This document shows, in pieces, positions 26,216 to 35,504 of a DNA stretch of 64,000 nucleotides. The translations under genes were made by a program, and so were the position numbers. A model generated the notes under the pieces. It had not been told where the DNA came from. It saw only the letters and a list, made by a program, of their open reading frames with translations, and did no database searches. This DNA comes from Cytobacillus citreus (lineage in GTDB: Bacteria > Bacillota > Bacilli > Bacillales > Cytobacillaceae): NCBI RefSeq assembly GCF_018343665.1, contig NZ_JAGYPM010000006.1, positions 62,001 to 126,000 on the forward strand. The letters are read 5' to 3'. Positions within the stretch are counted from its first letter, which is position 1. The number at the start of each line of letters is the position of its first letter.

Positions 26216-26538
26216 ATTTTATTGTTTAAATTTGAGATGAATAGATCCCTTTAGTATTTAACAAGATTTTTAATAAACGCTTGTTCATATGTCCATCCCC
26301 CTCTTCTTCTCTAATTCTTGAATACGTAAATAGAGAAGGTTAGAGTATTTTCATTTGGAAATGTTCCTTTGAATGAATTCTTTCTACGGCATTTGTAGTT
26401 TACATGACTTTACGAATTGCACTTCTATAGTTTTAAAACTATCTAAGAAACGCCTGTGTTTTGAAACATAAGTAACCTGAGCTTGTTGAGTTTTACATTA
26501 GAGGTGCGTCTTTAGAGGAATTTTGGTGCGTGAAATTG

Positions 26539-27576
26539 TCATCTTACTTTACTTTCCAGATACTCATCATAAGCAATATCTTCTGACTTTTGTATAAAAT
26601 GACATTTATTCTTTACTTCTGTGTTATTTATTTCTAATAAGGCATCAAAAAAAAGTTCTGGCTGTTCCATCATTGTCATATGTCCGGCATTGGGAATGAC
26701 GTATATATTCTTATTGGGCGCATTGATCTCTTCAAAATATTTTTGGGCAATGATATATGGAGCCTGCCAGTCATTTCCGCCTAAAATATAATATATTGGG
26801 ACTTGATATATTGCTGGTTCGTTACTTAGATTGAATTCACCTAGAAAACTATGAAGCTTTGCATTTGCTTGAAAAATCTTCATAAATGCGATAATATCCG
26901 AAAACTTGAAAATCGGACTTTTGAATACAGTGATCCACAAGGCGAGATCGATCTTCATTCCCAATTTATATTTTCCCTGCAGCTTTCTAACCTCATCACA
27001 TTTTTTTAAAAATTTTTTGTTAAAAACGATTTTGTTGCCCGGATATTCACCTATTTTCTCAAGCCTTTTCATGGATCTTTTATCATCTGCTTGTTCAATC
27101 AGTTCTTTCACTTTTTTATAACCAACCTGCTCATTTTCGAGCATATTGATAACCTGCCCTACGCCTATATAATAGGCTACCTCTTCGGGATATTTTCTGA
27201 TAAACACAGAACCTAAAACACTTCCCCATGAATGACCAAGTATTACTATCTTTTGCTTGTTATATTTTTTCTTCAGATATTGGATAACTTCAAACAAATC
27301 CTGTAGTATCAAATCGATTGTTGGGAGCTTATCAGGGTTTTTAGTCAGTGTCTTTCCCGCTCCGCGCTGGTCCCAATGAACAACTGTATAGATTTCCTCC
27401 CATTTTTCCTGAAATGCACATGTAAATAAGGATTCTACCGAACCGGGTCCTCCATGCAAAAATAGCATTACCGGGTTATCATAACTTGTTCCCAAGTGAA
27501 ACATAAATTGTTTAATGCCATTAATTGATATATATTCTTCAAGATAAATTAGCCTCTTAAGCTTATTCTTCATCAT
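26539..27576 (-). CDS. Alpha/beta hydrolase, proline iminopeptidase-like
   Basis: A 345-residue hydrolase. It shows the oxyanion motif FLHGGPGS (about 37-44), the HWDQRGAGK motif typical of proline iminopeptidases, the nucleophile elbow GHSWGSVLG (about 114-122) and a C-terminal PNAGHMTMMEQPE histidine. Its start overlaps the marR stop by 4 nt, so it is the regulated partner of that repressor. The natural substrate is unknown; peptidase, epoxide hydrolase or esterase activity are all open. Confidence 0.82.
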   Translation of the reverse strand: MMKNKLKRLIYLEEYISINGIKQFMFHLGTSYDNPVMLFLHGGPGSVESLFTCAFQEKWEEIYTVVHWDQRGAGKTLTKNPDKLPTIDLILQDLFEVIQYLKKKYNKQKIVILGHSWGSVLGSVFIRKYPEEVAYYIGVGQVINMLENEQVGYKKVKELIEQADDKRSMKRLEKIGEYPGNKIVFNKKFLKKCDEVRKLQGKYKLGMKIDLALWITVFKSPIFKFSDIIAFMKIFQANAKLHSFLGEFNLSNEPAIYQVPIYYILGGNDWQAPYIIAQKYFEEINAPNKNIYVIPNAGHMTMMEQPELFFDALLEINNTEVKNKCHFIQKSEDIAYDEYLESKVR

Positions 27577-28142
27577 TCCAACTCTCCATTTCTTGACTGA
27601 TTTCTTCGTCTTTCAAATTCCTTTAATACTCTCTTTTGTACTTTATTCTGATTTTCATCCATTTCTAATTTACTCTCTTCCTCAAAACCATCTTGTTCCT
27701 CGCCGTCAAAACAATATAGTTTCTTTAATAACCTCCACATTGTTTCAAGATCTTCTGATGAGAAATTTTTAAAAAGTTCTTCCAAAAGGAATATTCCTCT
27801 TTCAGCGTCTACCAACAAGACCTGTTTTCCAGATTCCGTAATTTTCACATTGATCGCACGTTTATCTTTCTTGCTAGGTACTGTGATAACGTAACCCTTA
27901 GACTCAATAAGTGTTATCAACTGTTTCACACTCTGTTTTGTGGCCCCTAACTTTCTTGCAATATTATTTATAGTAGTTTCATCCTCGGGTAAATGAGCAA
28001 TTGCCACCATTGTCATAAACTGTCTTGACGTTAAAAATTCTAGGTATTTATCACCTTTTACCTGAATCTTATTGGTAAGAGAAAATAATGTACCGTAAGT
28101 TTGCTGCATTAAAAACAGATCTCTGTATATATCCATAAACAT
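27573..28142 (-). CDS. MarR-family transcriptional regulator
   Basis: A 189-residue repressor, with the winged HTH at about residues 50-115 (ETTINNIARKLGATKQSVKQ, then the wing SKKDKRAINVKITESGKQ). The tail beyond residue 150 is charged and longer than usual. It is the first gene of a two-gene operon with the hydrolase. A palindrome 8 bp upstream of the start codon overlaps the promoter, indicating autoregulation. Confidence 0.88.
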   Translation of the reverse strand: MFMDIYRDLFLMQQTYGTLFSLTNKIQVKGDKYLEFLTSRQFMTMVAIAHLPEDETTINNIARKLGATKQSVKQLITLIESKGYVITVPSKKDKRAINVKITESGKQVLLVDAERGIFLLEELFKNFSSEDLETMWRLLKKLYCFDGEEQDGFEEESKLEMDENQNKVQKRVLKEFERRRNQSRNGELE

Positions 28143-28150
28143 CCCCCTCT

Positions 28151-28174
28151 ATTTAGACAGTATAATGTCTAAAT
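28151..28174 (-). promoter_or_regulatory. MarR operator overlapping the -10 region
   Basis: Perfect inverted repeat ATTTAGAC-agtataat-GTCTAAAT. On the minus strand the centre provides a -10-like TATACT. Its place immediately before marR makes it a strong autoregulation candidate. Confidence 0.65.
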
Positions 28175-28239
28175 AGATAAAAATCGAACATTTTAGATTA
28201 GTCAATATACTATCTTTTTGTTCAAGAAAAAAAGGCATT

Positions 28240-28300
28240 TCTCGATCATTATGAAATGCCACTTTCATTAAAAAAGAACGCTACAATAACGTTCTTTCCA
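28240..28300 (-). terminator. Two tandem hairpins with minus-strand T runs
   Basis: GGCATTTC/GAAATGCC followed on the minus strand by seven Ts, and AAGAACG/CGTTCTT followed by six Ts. No gene is found upstream on that strand; they may be relics or may shield marR from read-through. Confidence 0.5.
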
Positions 28301-28377
28301 TATTCACCTCAAAAATATCTCTCCAAAATCATTTATTATTTGAATAATTTTTGGTGTTAGACAACCTGGTTATCCTG

Positions 28378-28418
28378 GACTGTAACCAAAAACTCGATTG
28401 TGTTTACAGTCTTTTTTT
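28378..28418 (+). terminator. Plus-strand terminator without an obvious gene
   Basis: GACTGTAA pairs with TTTACAGTC (one mismatch position) and is followed by seven Ts. No plus-strand gene precedes it within 1 kb. Confidence 0.5.
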
Positions 28419-28562
28419 AAACTTTATGAATATAGAAATAAGTATAATTTTGAAGTAATACTGTTATTTTCAAAACAAAGCAAGAATATTCTTATCAATC
28501 AAGTATCAATAAATGATTCTTCAAAGATTAATACCAAAAAATAATTTTTGTGTAATCAATAA

Positions 28563-28655
28563 AGATAATCGTTCTCAATTAGATTTTTTTTATGTATAAT
28601 GACTTTAGTTAATATATTTGAATGTACCAGATTAATAGTTTGATAATGTTTATCA
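28563..28655 (+). promoter_or_regulatory. Two Fur boxes upstream of feoA
   Basis: TGATAATGTTTATCA (28641-28655) matches the Bacillus 7-1-7 Fur consensus TGATAAT-N-ATTATCA at 13 of 14 positions. AGATAATCGTTCTCA (28563-28577) matches at 11 of 14. Iron-replete repression of feoAB is expected. Confidence 0.8.
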
Positions 28656-28708
28656 TCATACTTTCTTTAAATAAAGTAATAAGTCTTTAGAAAATAAGTT
28701 GCAATAAG

Positions 28709-28942
28709 GTGATAATTATGTTGAGTCAATTAAAAATAGGTGATAAAGCAAAAATTACCGATATTACCTCGACTGAGAAGCTGGTTCGTAGAAGGCTCCT
28801 TGACCTTGGGATAAGCGAAGGCTCTGAAATATGCATAAAATGTGTGATGCCATTTGGTGGCCCTGTCATGATCGAATCATGTGGACAATGTGTTGGAATT
28901 AGAAGAAGAGAAGCAAATTGCATCGAGGTGGAAAAATTTTAA
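28709..28942 (+). CDS. feoA: Ferrous iron transport protein A
   Basis: A 77-residue SH3-like cytosolic protein that supports FeoB. The fold's features are clear: LKIGDKAKITDI, RRRLLDLGISEGSEICI, PFGGPVMI and the final GIRRREA-CIEV. The length is standard. The gene lies behind two Fur boxes, and its stop overlaps the feoB start (TAATG). Its frame is open with an AAGGTG site 7 bp before the ATG. Confidence 0.92.
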   Translation: MIIMLSQLKIGDKAKITDITSTEKLVRRRLLDLGISEGSEICIKCVMPFGGPVMIESCGQCVGIRRREANCIEVEKF

Positions 28943-30948
28943 TGGAAATCGCACTCTTAGGAAATCCCAACACTGGAAAAACATCATTATTTAACAATTT
29001 AACTGGCTCCTACGAATATGTCGGAAACTGGAGTGGAGTAACAGTTGAGAAAAAAATTGGTCAATTTAAAAATAAAAAGGATAAATTAATAGATTTACCA
29101 GGGATATATACATTTAATCCTTTGTCTAAAGATGAAGGAGTTGTGACAAACTTCTTTCTTACAGATAAGTTTGAGAAAGTAATTAATATTATTGATGCTT
29201 CACAACTGGAAAGGAATCTTCATCTGACAGTTCAGTTAATTGAGTTTGGAAAGCCAGCCGTTATTGGTCTAAATATGGTCGATGTGGCTAAGCATCGAGG
29301 GATTCAAATAAACCCTTCTGTTTTATCAAAAGAATTAGGAATAAGTGTGACACCTATAGTAGCTAGAACAGGAAAAGGTTGCGATGCTTTAGTTAAAGCT
29401 GCTTCCGAGCTAAATATCGTAAACTATCAAACAAATATTATTTCTTACGGAAATGAAATTGAGAAGGCGATATTAAATTTGGAGTCTCTTATTGGAGAAC
29501 AATCGGAGCATTCGACACGTTGGTTAGCTTTACAGTTATTTGAAGGAAATCAATATGTAAAAGACTACCTAAGCCAATTTCTTGATTTGAAATTATTAAA
29601 TGAATTAATTAATACTCTTCAAGATGATGTGATACAAGCTTATGGTACAAAGTCTCTTGATCAGTTTATTTATCAAAAAAGAAAAGCATTTATTCAATCA
29701 ATTATTGAAATGGCAACGGAGAGAAAAGAAAAGAGTATTGTTCCACTATCAGAGAAAATCGATCAAATTGTCACGAATAAGGTATTAGGGCTTCCGATTT
29801 TCTTATTTATGATGTATTTCATGTTTATGCTCACATTCGATTGGCTTGGAACACCTCTATCTGATGCTTTAGATGCTTTCATATCAGGTCCTGTTTCCTC
29901 AGGAATAGATTCTTTATTGACAACACTTGGTGTTTCAAGCTTTATCCATGCTCTAGTTATTGATGGCATTGTAGCGGGTGTGGGTGGAGTATTAGTCTTT
30001 GTGCCACAAATTATTATTTTGTTCTTCTTTATTTCATTGCTAGAGGATTCTGGTTATATGGCTAGGGTTGCCCTTGTGATGGACAGAATTATGGAATCTG
30101 TTGGTTTAAACGGAAAAGCATTTATTCCAATGATAATTGGCTTTGGATGCAATGTTCCAGGCATTATGGCTGCTCGTACAATTGAAACACCGAGGGAAAG
30201 ATTATTGACTATCTTACTCACACCGTTAATGTCATGTTCTGCGCGCTTACCTGTATATGCTCTTTTTGCTGGTGCTTTTTTTGCTAAAAATCAGGCATTA
30301 ATTGTTCTATTCTTATATGTACTTGGAGTGGTCATTGCGCTAATTTTAGCAAAAATATTCTCAAAATCACTCTTAAAAGGGGAGACTTCCTTATTTGTAA
30401 TTGAACTCCCTCCATACCGATTACCTCAGTTTCAAGCGTTATGGAGAGGGACATGGGATAAAGGAAAGGGCTTCTTACGGAAAGCAGGGACATTTATCTT
30501 TGCTGGGTCTGCCTTTATTTGGCTCTTAACCTATGCAGGGCCGAGTGGATTTAATGTTGAAATGGATCAAAGCTTTTTAGCGAAAATTGGAGGATTAATT
30601 GCTCCTATTTTTGAACCACTTGGTTTTGGTACATGGCAAGCAGGTGCCTCATTAATCACTGGATTTTTAGCTAAAGAAGTAATAATTTCAACGATGAATA
30701 TTATTTATTTCGTTCCAGATGCAGCTTCACTACAAGGATTATTGATAGATCATTACACACCATTATCGGCATTAAGCTTTATGGCATTTATTCTTCTGTA
30801 TATACCTTGTCTTGCAACTGTGGCAACGATATATAAAGAAACAGGTTCAAAAAAATGGTCTGTTTTTTCAATTGTGTATGCATTAATAATTGCTTATTTC
30901 ATTTCGTTTATTATTTATCAAGGCGGAAAGTTAATCGGATTATCCTAA
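28942..30948 (+). CDS. feoB: Ferrous iron transporter B
   Basis: The main Fe(II) permease with an N-terminal G domain. G1 is GNPNTGKTS (residues 8-16), G3 DLPGIY and G4 NMVD, followed by a helical membrane domain with the Gate motifs GFGCNVPGIMA (near 396) and LMSCSARLPVY (near 425). The frame begins upstream at 28918, but the ATG at 28942, with GAGGTGG 10 bp before it and a TAATG junction with feoA, gives the normal N-terminus (668 residues). It acts in the cytoplasmic membrane with FeoA. Confidence 0.95.
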   Translation: MEIALLGNPNTGKTSLFNNLTGSYEYVGNWSGVTVEKKIGQFKNKKDKLIDLPGIYTFNPLSKDEGVVTNFFLTDKFEKVINIIDASQLERNLHLTVQLIEFGKPAVIGLNMVDVAKHRGIQINPSVLSKELGISVTPIVARTGKGCDALVKAASELNIVNYQTNIISYGNEIEKAILNLESLIGEQSEHSTRWLALQLFEGNQYVKDYLSQFLDLKLLNELINTLQDDVIQAYGTKSLDQFIYQKRKAFIQSIIEMATERKEKSIVPLSEKIDQIVTNKVLGLPIFLFMMYFMFMLTFDWLGTPLSDALDAFISGPVSSGIDSLLTTLGVSSFIHALVIDGIVAGVGGVLVFVPQIIILFFFISLLEDSGYMARVALVMDRIMESVGLNGKAFIPMIIGFGCNVPGIMAARTIETPRERLLTILLTPLMSCSARLPVYALFAGAFFAKNQALIVLFLYVLGVVIALILAKIFSKSLLKGETSLFVIELPPYRLPQFQALWRGTWDKGKGFLRKAGTFIFAGSAFIWLLTYAGPSGFNVEMDQSFLAKIGGLIAPIFEPLGFGTWQAGASLITGFLAKEVIISTMNIIYFVPDAASLQGLLIDHYTPLSALSFMAFILLYIPCLATVATIYKETGSKKWSVFSIVYALIIAYFISFIIYQGGKLIGLS

Positions 30949-30966
30949 TTGAAGAGGTGAAAGAAA

Positions 30967-31116
30967 ATGATTGCAAGCATCATTATTGGATGCGCAATTT
31001 TTGGCTATTCCATTTGGGCATTGTATAAATTTATTAATCGCTCCAAGCAGGGAAAATGTGCAGCTTGTGAATTAAAAAAATCATGTTCAAGCCAATGTAG
31101 TCAGTCCAAAATATAA
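30967..31116 (+). CDS. FeoB-associated cysteine-rich membrane protein
   Basis: A 49-residue protein, 18 bp after feoB with GAGGTG upstream. One membrane helix (IASIIIGCAIFGYSIWALY) is followed by a cysteine-rich tail (GKCAACELKKSCSSQCSQSK) with five cysteines after the helix. This matches the small attachment protein found after feoB in many Firmicutes. Its role is probably to aid iron handling at the pore. Confidence 0.88.
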   Translation: MIASIIIGCAIFGYSIWALYKFINRSKQGKCAACELKKSCSSQCSQSKI

Positions 31117-31225
31117 TATTGATATATGGCCTTTCTCGTTCGGGAAATTTGTAAGTTATTTATGATACAGTCCTTCGTACTGATCCAAAACATATTATAC
31201 TTAATATAAGATAACGTTAGTAACA

Positions 31226-31256
31226 AAGGCAGCCGATCACAATGACCGGCTGCCTT
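31226..31256 (+). terminator. Terminator of the feo operon
   Basis: AAGGCAGCCG pairs with CGGCTGCCTT around a short loop, followed by CTTTC. It lies 110 bp after the last feo gene. Confidence 0.75.
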
Positions 31257-31448
31257 CTTTCATTTAAAAGCTACTAATTTTATATACCTTATTTTTTCGG
31301 CCATAAATGAGGAGGAACATATTGAACCATTTTTATAAAGCCCACAATGTTCATTTTATCTAGAATGACAACTTCATTATAAAGTGAAACTTCCATCAGT
31401 GGGGGTCTTACTGCCCGTTAATCTGCGATTAAATTTTTAACACGTTCT

Positions 31449-31535
31449 ATTCAACTAAACTGGCGTGCGATAGTTAAAGAAAAAAATCCTGCAACCACAG
31501 GATTTTGTTGAGGAGCAGATTGGGGAGTCGCCCGA
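31449..31535. repeat. Old copy of the cassette-boundary palindrome, composite form
   Basis: TTCAACTAAACTGGC-TGCGATAGTT is followed by an AAAATCCTG/CAGGATTTT hairpin and then GCAGATTGGGGAGTCGCCCG. The order half-site, hairpin, half-site is that of the array at 43.8-62.1 kb. As there, it sits 3' of a minus-strand gene (50 bp after the lipoprotein stop). Confidence 0.5.
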
Positions 31536-31584
31536 TCATAGATCGCCAGATCGGGCTCAATCACTTTGGGGGCGCTGCATGGTG

Positions 31585-32985
31585 CTAATTATTATTCTTA
31601 TCCGTTAAATCATCGATGTTCTGATCTCCTTCATCCTTGATATCATCATAAACCTGCTTACCGTTTTGGGAAACTTCGTTAAATAAACGCCTCCCTGTTT
31701 CATCTGCATAACTCCATGCGAAATTTTTGCGTTCGTTAATTTTTTTAAAGATCTCACTCCAGGGGAAATCATTTTCTTTCTTCGTTTTCAAATATTGGAG
31801 GGCTCCCAGCAGATTCGAATTTTCTTGGTTCGCCAGAAGCTGCATCGTTTCCCGTGTCTTATTGAGCGCTCCCTGTTTCTCTTCTTTTTGAATATTGGCC
31901 GCCCCTGTTCCTTTTTCTATCCATCGTGTCCACTCGCCTCGCAATCTTTCATACGCCTTGTTCAAATAATTTTTCAGTGCTTCGTCATTATCGATGGAAG
32001 TAAACTCTCCGCCGCCGGATGCGGCAACCTGACGAAGCATTTTTTGGCCCTCATCACCCACATCAAAGCCAATAATATTTACAATTGTTTTCACCTTTGA
32101 TTGATTGAGCTCTCTTGCAACCTGTACGGGGTCGCCTCCGCAGGTTTCAATTCCATCGCTTACCACATATACGACCGAATCGGTGGTCTCAGGATCTATA
32201 TCTTGCTTTACCGATTCCAGTGCATTCGCAATAGGTGTCCATCCAACGGGTTCTACATCTTGAAGAGCTGTTTTTATTTGATCAGTCTGCTTGCCTTGAC
32301 CATGAAAGATTTCTTCTGTACTGCTGCAGGATAATTCCTTATCTTCTTGGCTTCCTGATCCTTTATGTCCATAGACCCGCAAAGATACCTCCGCATTTTT
32401 GGGCAGCTTATCCCCGAAGCTCTGAATAGCTTCTTTTGCGGAATCCATTTTTGATTTTCCTTGAATTTTCGCCTGCATGCTGCCGCTTGCATCCAGCAAG
32501 ATTGAAATATGCAGCTTCTTGTTGGCGGGCAATGTAATCTTTTCATTAGGCCGTGGAATATTCACGGTAATCTCGGATTCAAAATTAATGAATGTAGTTA
32601 CGTAAGGACGATAATCTTCAGCCAACAGAAGGAGCAGCTCTTCCATATATTGATCGGATGTCAAGCTGGTTGGCAACTGATCCAAAGCCTCTTGAACATT
32701 CTGATCATCATAGCTGGAACCGGCAAAACGCCCTGGGGGTTTCATTAAGATTTGTTCATCTGTCAGAACAATCTGATTTTTACTTTGATTCGAATCCGAG
32801 GAGGGCTGAGTGTTTGAATCATTTTCTGGACTATTCTCTGCCGATTCTTTACTCTGGTTCAAATCCGACGGGCTCTGAGTGCTCGAAGTGGTCTGAGTGT
32901 TAGAAGCATTCTTTTCTGGTTCGTTATTGCAACCTGCAAGGAATACGATCATCGTTAAAACGATAAAGATTGAATTTCTGATCAT
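31585..32985 (-). CDS. VWA-domain lipoprotein
   Basis: A surface lipoprotein. The frame is open to 33114, but GGAGG 7 bp before the ATG at 32985 and the signal peptide MIRNSIFIVLTMIVFLAGCN with lipobox L-A-G-C set the start (466 residues). A low-complexity Ser/Gln/Asn linker follows (about 20-75). Then comes a von Willebrand A domain (ISILLDASGSMQAK, the DxSxS MIDAS site; VEPVGWTPIA, its threonine; YVVSDGIETCGGD), then a charged helical tail. The MIDAS metal site looks complete, suggesting metal-dependent adhesion or protein binding. Confidence 0.85.
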   Translation of the reverse strand: MIRNSIFIVLTMIVFLAGCNNEPEKNASNTQTTSSTQSPSDLNQSKESAENSPENDSNTQPSSDSNQSKNQIVLTDEQILMKPPGRFAGSSYDDQNVQEALDQLPTSLTSDQYMEELLLLLAEDYRPYVTTFINFESEITVNIPRPNEKITLPANKKLHISILLDASGSMQAKIQGKSKMDSAKEAIQSFGDKLPKNAEVSLRVYGHKGSGSQEDKELSCSSTEEIFHGQGKQTDQIKTALQDVEPVGWTPIANALESVKQDIDPETTDSVVYVVSDGIETCGGDPVQVARELNQSKVKTIVNIIGFDVGDEGQKMLRQVAASGGGEFTSIDNDEALKNYLNKAYERLRGEWTRWIEKGTGAANIQKEEKQGALNKTRETMQLLANQENSNLLGALQYLKTKKENDFPWSEIFKKINERKNFAWSYADETGRRLFNEVSQNGKQVYDDIKDEGDQNIDDLTDKNNN

Positions 32986-33400
32986 CAACTTACCTCCGAA
33001 AAATCTTCTAAAGTATGCGCATGAGCGTGCAAGTCGGGCTGAATATTCGCGATGGACAAGCCCGAAATGTACACTTACAGCGATAACCAGCACCCTATTG
33101 CGCAGATGGTTCAAAGCGACGGATCACGTTCCGGATCCGCGATATTGTGTTCACTCTCCCCCCTTCTTCAAACTCCATTATGCGCCGCAATTCTTATAAC
33201 GAGATGATTTATTCCAGCTCTTCAGCCTGCTGCACAATCCCGGTGCTTTTGAAGCAATTTTTCCCCATCCCGTTATATTACGTATTCGGGAAATTCGGTG
33301 ACATTCCTTTTTTAAATCTCAGATTCCTTCAGCGGCAGATTGGTTGCAGAACGCATGTTCGTTATAATGGATTCATATTATTGGAAAAAGGATATAATTT
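32986..33400. other. Intergenic, no supported gene
   Basis: The composition is more GC-rich than the flanks. Overlapping short frames on both strands have no recognisable features. A TATAAT word at 33364 and AAAGGA at 33386 precede the broken hydrolase gene. Confidence 0.5.
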
Positions 33401-33696
33401 ATGGTGCGTATTGATGAAATCGAGTCCGATGTGTTTTGTCTTTCGATCTTCTCAACGGAAGCGGGATTCCAGTACAATGTATTTTTAGTTCGAGATGAGG
33501 AGCCTCTTTTGCATCATACAGGCCCTAAGTCGCTTTTTCCTCAGTTCAGTCAAGCAGTTGCCAGCCTAATTGATCTTAAACAATTGCGCGGATGCAGGAT
33601 TCCTTTATGAAGAGACCGACCGGACACTCTTTACTTCTGACTTGTTTCATCAGGACGGTTGCATTAGTAAAAACCCGATTGGGTGATGATTGAAAA
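33401..33696 (+). pseudogene. MBL-fold hydrolase (ODP/flavodiiron-like), internal deletion
   Basis: The 5' part reads MVRIDEIESDVFCLSIFSTE, then FLVRDEEPLLHHTGPKSLFP up to IDLKQLRG. After a frame change it resumes with GFLYEETDRTLFTSDLFHQD and stops soon after. In intact relatives these two pieces are separated by the metal-binding HxHxD core, which is missing here. So the gene has lost its active site and is dead. Confidence 0.7.
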
Positions 33697-33818
33697 ACCA
33701 CAGAGTACAAATTGTTTCTCCCGTTCTTTTCTCAGTCCTCTTCCCGCTCTGGAACGAACTTAGTTCCAAAAGGGTAGAACAAAGTTGCATTGAAACGGAT
33801 AATCCCATAATGGTGTAC

Positions 33819-34568
33819 TTACCCTAACTGGCGTTTAAATGCTTTACTGGCGAAGAAGTAAGCGATGACCATGATGCCGACGCACCAGGCAAGCGCGATC
33901 CAGATATCGTTGCCAACGGACCCTTCATACAAGAGGGCACGAACCGCATTCACGATTGAAGTCACGGGCTGGTTCTCAGCGAACGCACGGACAAGTTTAG
34001 GCATGGTTTCGGTTGGGACAAAGGCCGAACTGATAAACGGCAGGAAAATCAACGGGTACGAGTAAGCTGTCGCCCCTTCCATAGACTTAGCTGTCAATCC
34101 GGGAATGACCGCCAGCCATGTCAGCGCCAGCGTAAACAGCCCTAGTATCCCAGTTACCGCGAGCCAATCCAGGATATCAGCACTGGAACGGAAGCCCATC
34201 AAGAGCGCGACAAGGATAACCACCACGACAGTAAGCGCATTGGAAACAAGCGAGGTCAACACGTGAGCCCACAATACCGACGAGCGCTTGATGGGCATGG
34301 TAATGAAACGTGCCATCAGCCCGCTCTTTACATCGTTAAACAGCCGCAAGGAAGTGTAAGCGACGCCGGATGCGATAGCCATCAGCAAGATTCCCGGCAA
34401 TAAATAATTGACGTAGTTGTCCGTGCCTGTCTCTATGGCGCCGCCAAATACGTAGACAAACAGCAGCAACATCATAATCGGCGTAATCGCCACCGTGATA
34501 ATCGTATCCGGGCTGCGCATGATGTTGCGCATTAAACGCCCTAGTAATACCCCTGTTTTGCTTTTCAT
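33819..34568 (-). CDS. ABC-2 type exporter permease
   Basis: A 249-residue membrane protein of about six helices. The ABC-2 signature region is LARFITMPIKRSSVLWAHVL, then FIS-AFVPTETMPKLVRAFA near residue 190, as in daunorubicin-type (DrrB-like) exporters. It follows the ATPase gene with no gap and works with it as a half-transporter pair. Base composition is clearly richer in GC than the neighbours, suggesting acquisition with the ATPase. Confidence 0.88.
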   Translation of the reverse strand: MKSKTGVLLGRLMRNIMRSPDTIITVAITPIMMLLLFVYVFGGAIETGTDNYVNYLLPGILLMAIASGVAYTSLRLFNDVKSGLMARFITMPIKRSSVLWAHVLTSLVSNALTVVVVILVALLMGFRSSADILDWLAVTGILGLFTLALTWLAVIPGLTAKSMEGATAYSYPLIFLPFISSAFVPTETMPKLVRAFAENQPVTSIVNAVRALLYEGSVGNDIWIALAWCVGIMVIAYFFASKAFKRQLG

Positions 34569-35330
34569 TTACATCTCCTCCTTTTTGCCGATGATCGCGA
34601 GGAAAATTTCCTCCAATGTCGGCTGCTTCTCGATATACTCCACTTTCGCTGGCGGGAACATCTCTTTGAGTTCGGTAAGGGTACCGGTCGTGATGATTTT
34701 TCCGTCATGCAGGATGGCGATACGGTCCGCCAGTTGTTCGGCTTCCTCTAGGTACTGGGTCGTCAGCAAGATGGTCGTGCCGCCGCCGGCAAGCTCCTTG
34801 ACGGTATCCCAGACTTCAATCCGCGCTTCGGGATCAAGCCCTGTCGTCGGTTCGTCGAGAAAAATAACTGCTGGGGTCCCGATCAGGCTCATGGCGATGT
34901 CAAGCCGGCGCTTCATCCCGCCGGAATACTGGTCCGCCCGGCGGTTAGCCGCATCAGTCAGGCTGAATCTTGCAAGCAGATTGTCGACGACCCCGGCGGG
35001 ATTGGAAACTCCCCGCAACTTGGCGATCATCATCAGGTTTTCCCGCCCGGTGAGGATGCCGTCTAAAGCTGCGAACTGCCCTGTCAGGCTGATGCTCTGG
35101 CGAACATGATCCGGTTGACGCTGAACGTCAAAGCCGCAAATACCTACTTCGCCGCCATCGGGCTTCATCAGCGTCGAGAGTATGTTGACCGTCGTCGTCT
35201 TGCCCGCTCCATTTGAGCCCAGCAGTGCGAAAATTTCGCCACGTTGCACCTCAAAATCCACTCCCTTTAAGACTTCCTTGTCTTTAAAGGATTTTTTTAA
35301 CCCTTTTACAGAAATCACTGCATTACTCAT
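34569..35330 (-). CDS. ABC exporter ATP-binding protein, DrrA-like
   Basis: A 253-residue ATPase. Walker A is GSNGAGKTT (38-46), the signature is YSGGMKRRLD and Walker B is VIFLDEPTTGLDP; the LTTQYLEEAEQLADRI H-loop region has Gln in place of the usual His (T-T-Q-Y). That Gln is common in drug-resistance DrrA-type ATPases. It precedes the permease directly, and a PadR-type operator pair lies 110-170 bp upstream. Efflux of a toxic compound is likely; the substrate is unknown. Confidence 0.9.
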   Translation of the reverse strand: MSNAVISVKGLKKSFKDKEVLKGVDFEVQRGEIFALLGSNGAGKTTTVNILSTLMKPDGGEVGICGFDVQRQPDHVRQSISLTGQFAALDGILTGRENLMMIAKLRGVSNPAGVVDNLLARFSLTDAANRRADQYSGGMKRRLDIAMSLIGTPAVIFLDEPTTGLDPEARIEVWDTVKELAGGGTTILLTTQYLEEAEQLADRIAILHDGKIITTGTLTELKEMFPPAKVEYIEKQPTLEEIFLAIIGKKEEM

Positions 35331-35436
35331 AATTTTTTCCTCCTTATAAAAAGCGCCTTGCGGAGCTAGATTGTCTATACTCTTCTATTTAGTCTGACTG
35401 ATAATCAGTATCACTTATTACTGGGGTAAAAATATA

Positions 35437-35496
35437 ACTGAATAGTGAAGGTGGTGGCAATTCACATTTGTAACCAGCTATTCAGTCGGTATTATC
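35437..35496 (-). promoter_or_regulatory. PadR-site pair upstream of the ABC exporter
   Basis: ACTGAATAG (35438-35446) and its inverse CTATTCAGT (35488-35496) lie between the DUF1048 and ATPase genes. The same word, in an 11-bp form, occurs before the padR gene, so the exporter and the regulator unit probably share control. Confidence 0.55.
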
Positions 35497-35504
35497 TATT
35501 GAAT

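Noticed and set aside
33147..33488. 113-codon plus ORF
   Set aside because: It overlaps the start of the MBL remnant in another frame and has no family features.
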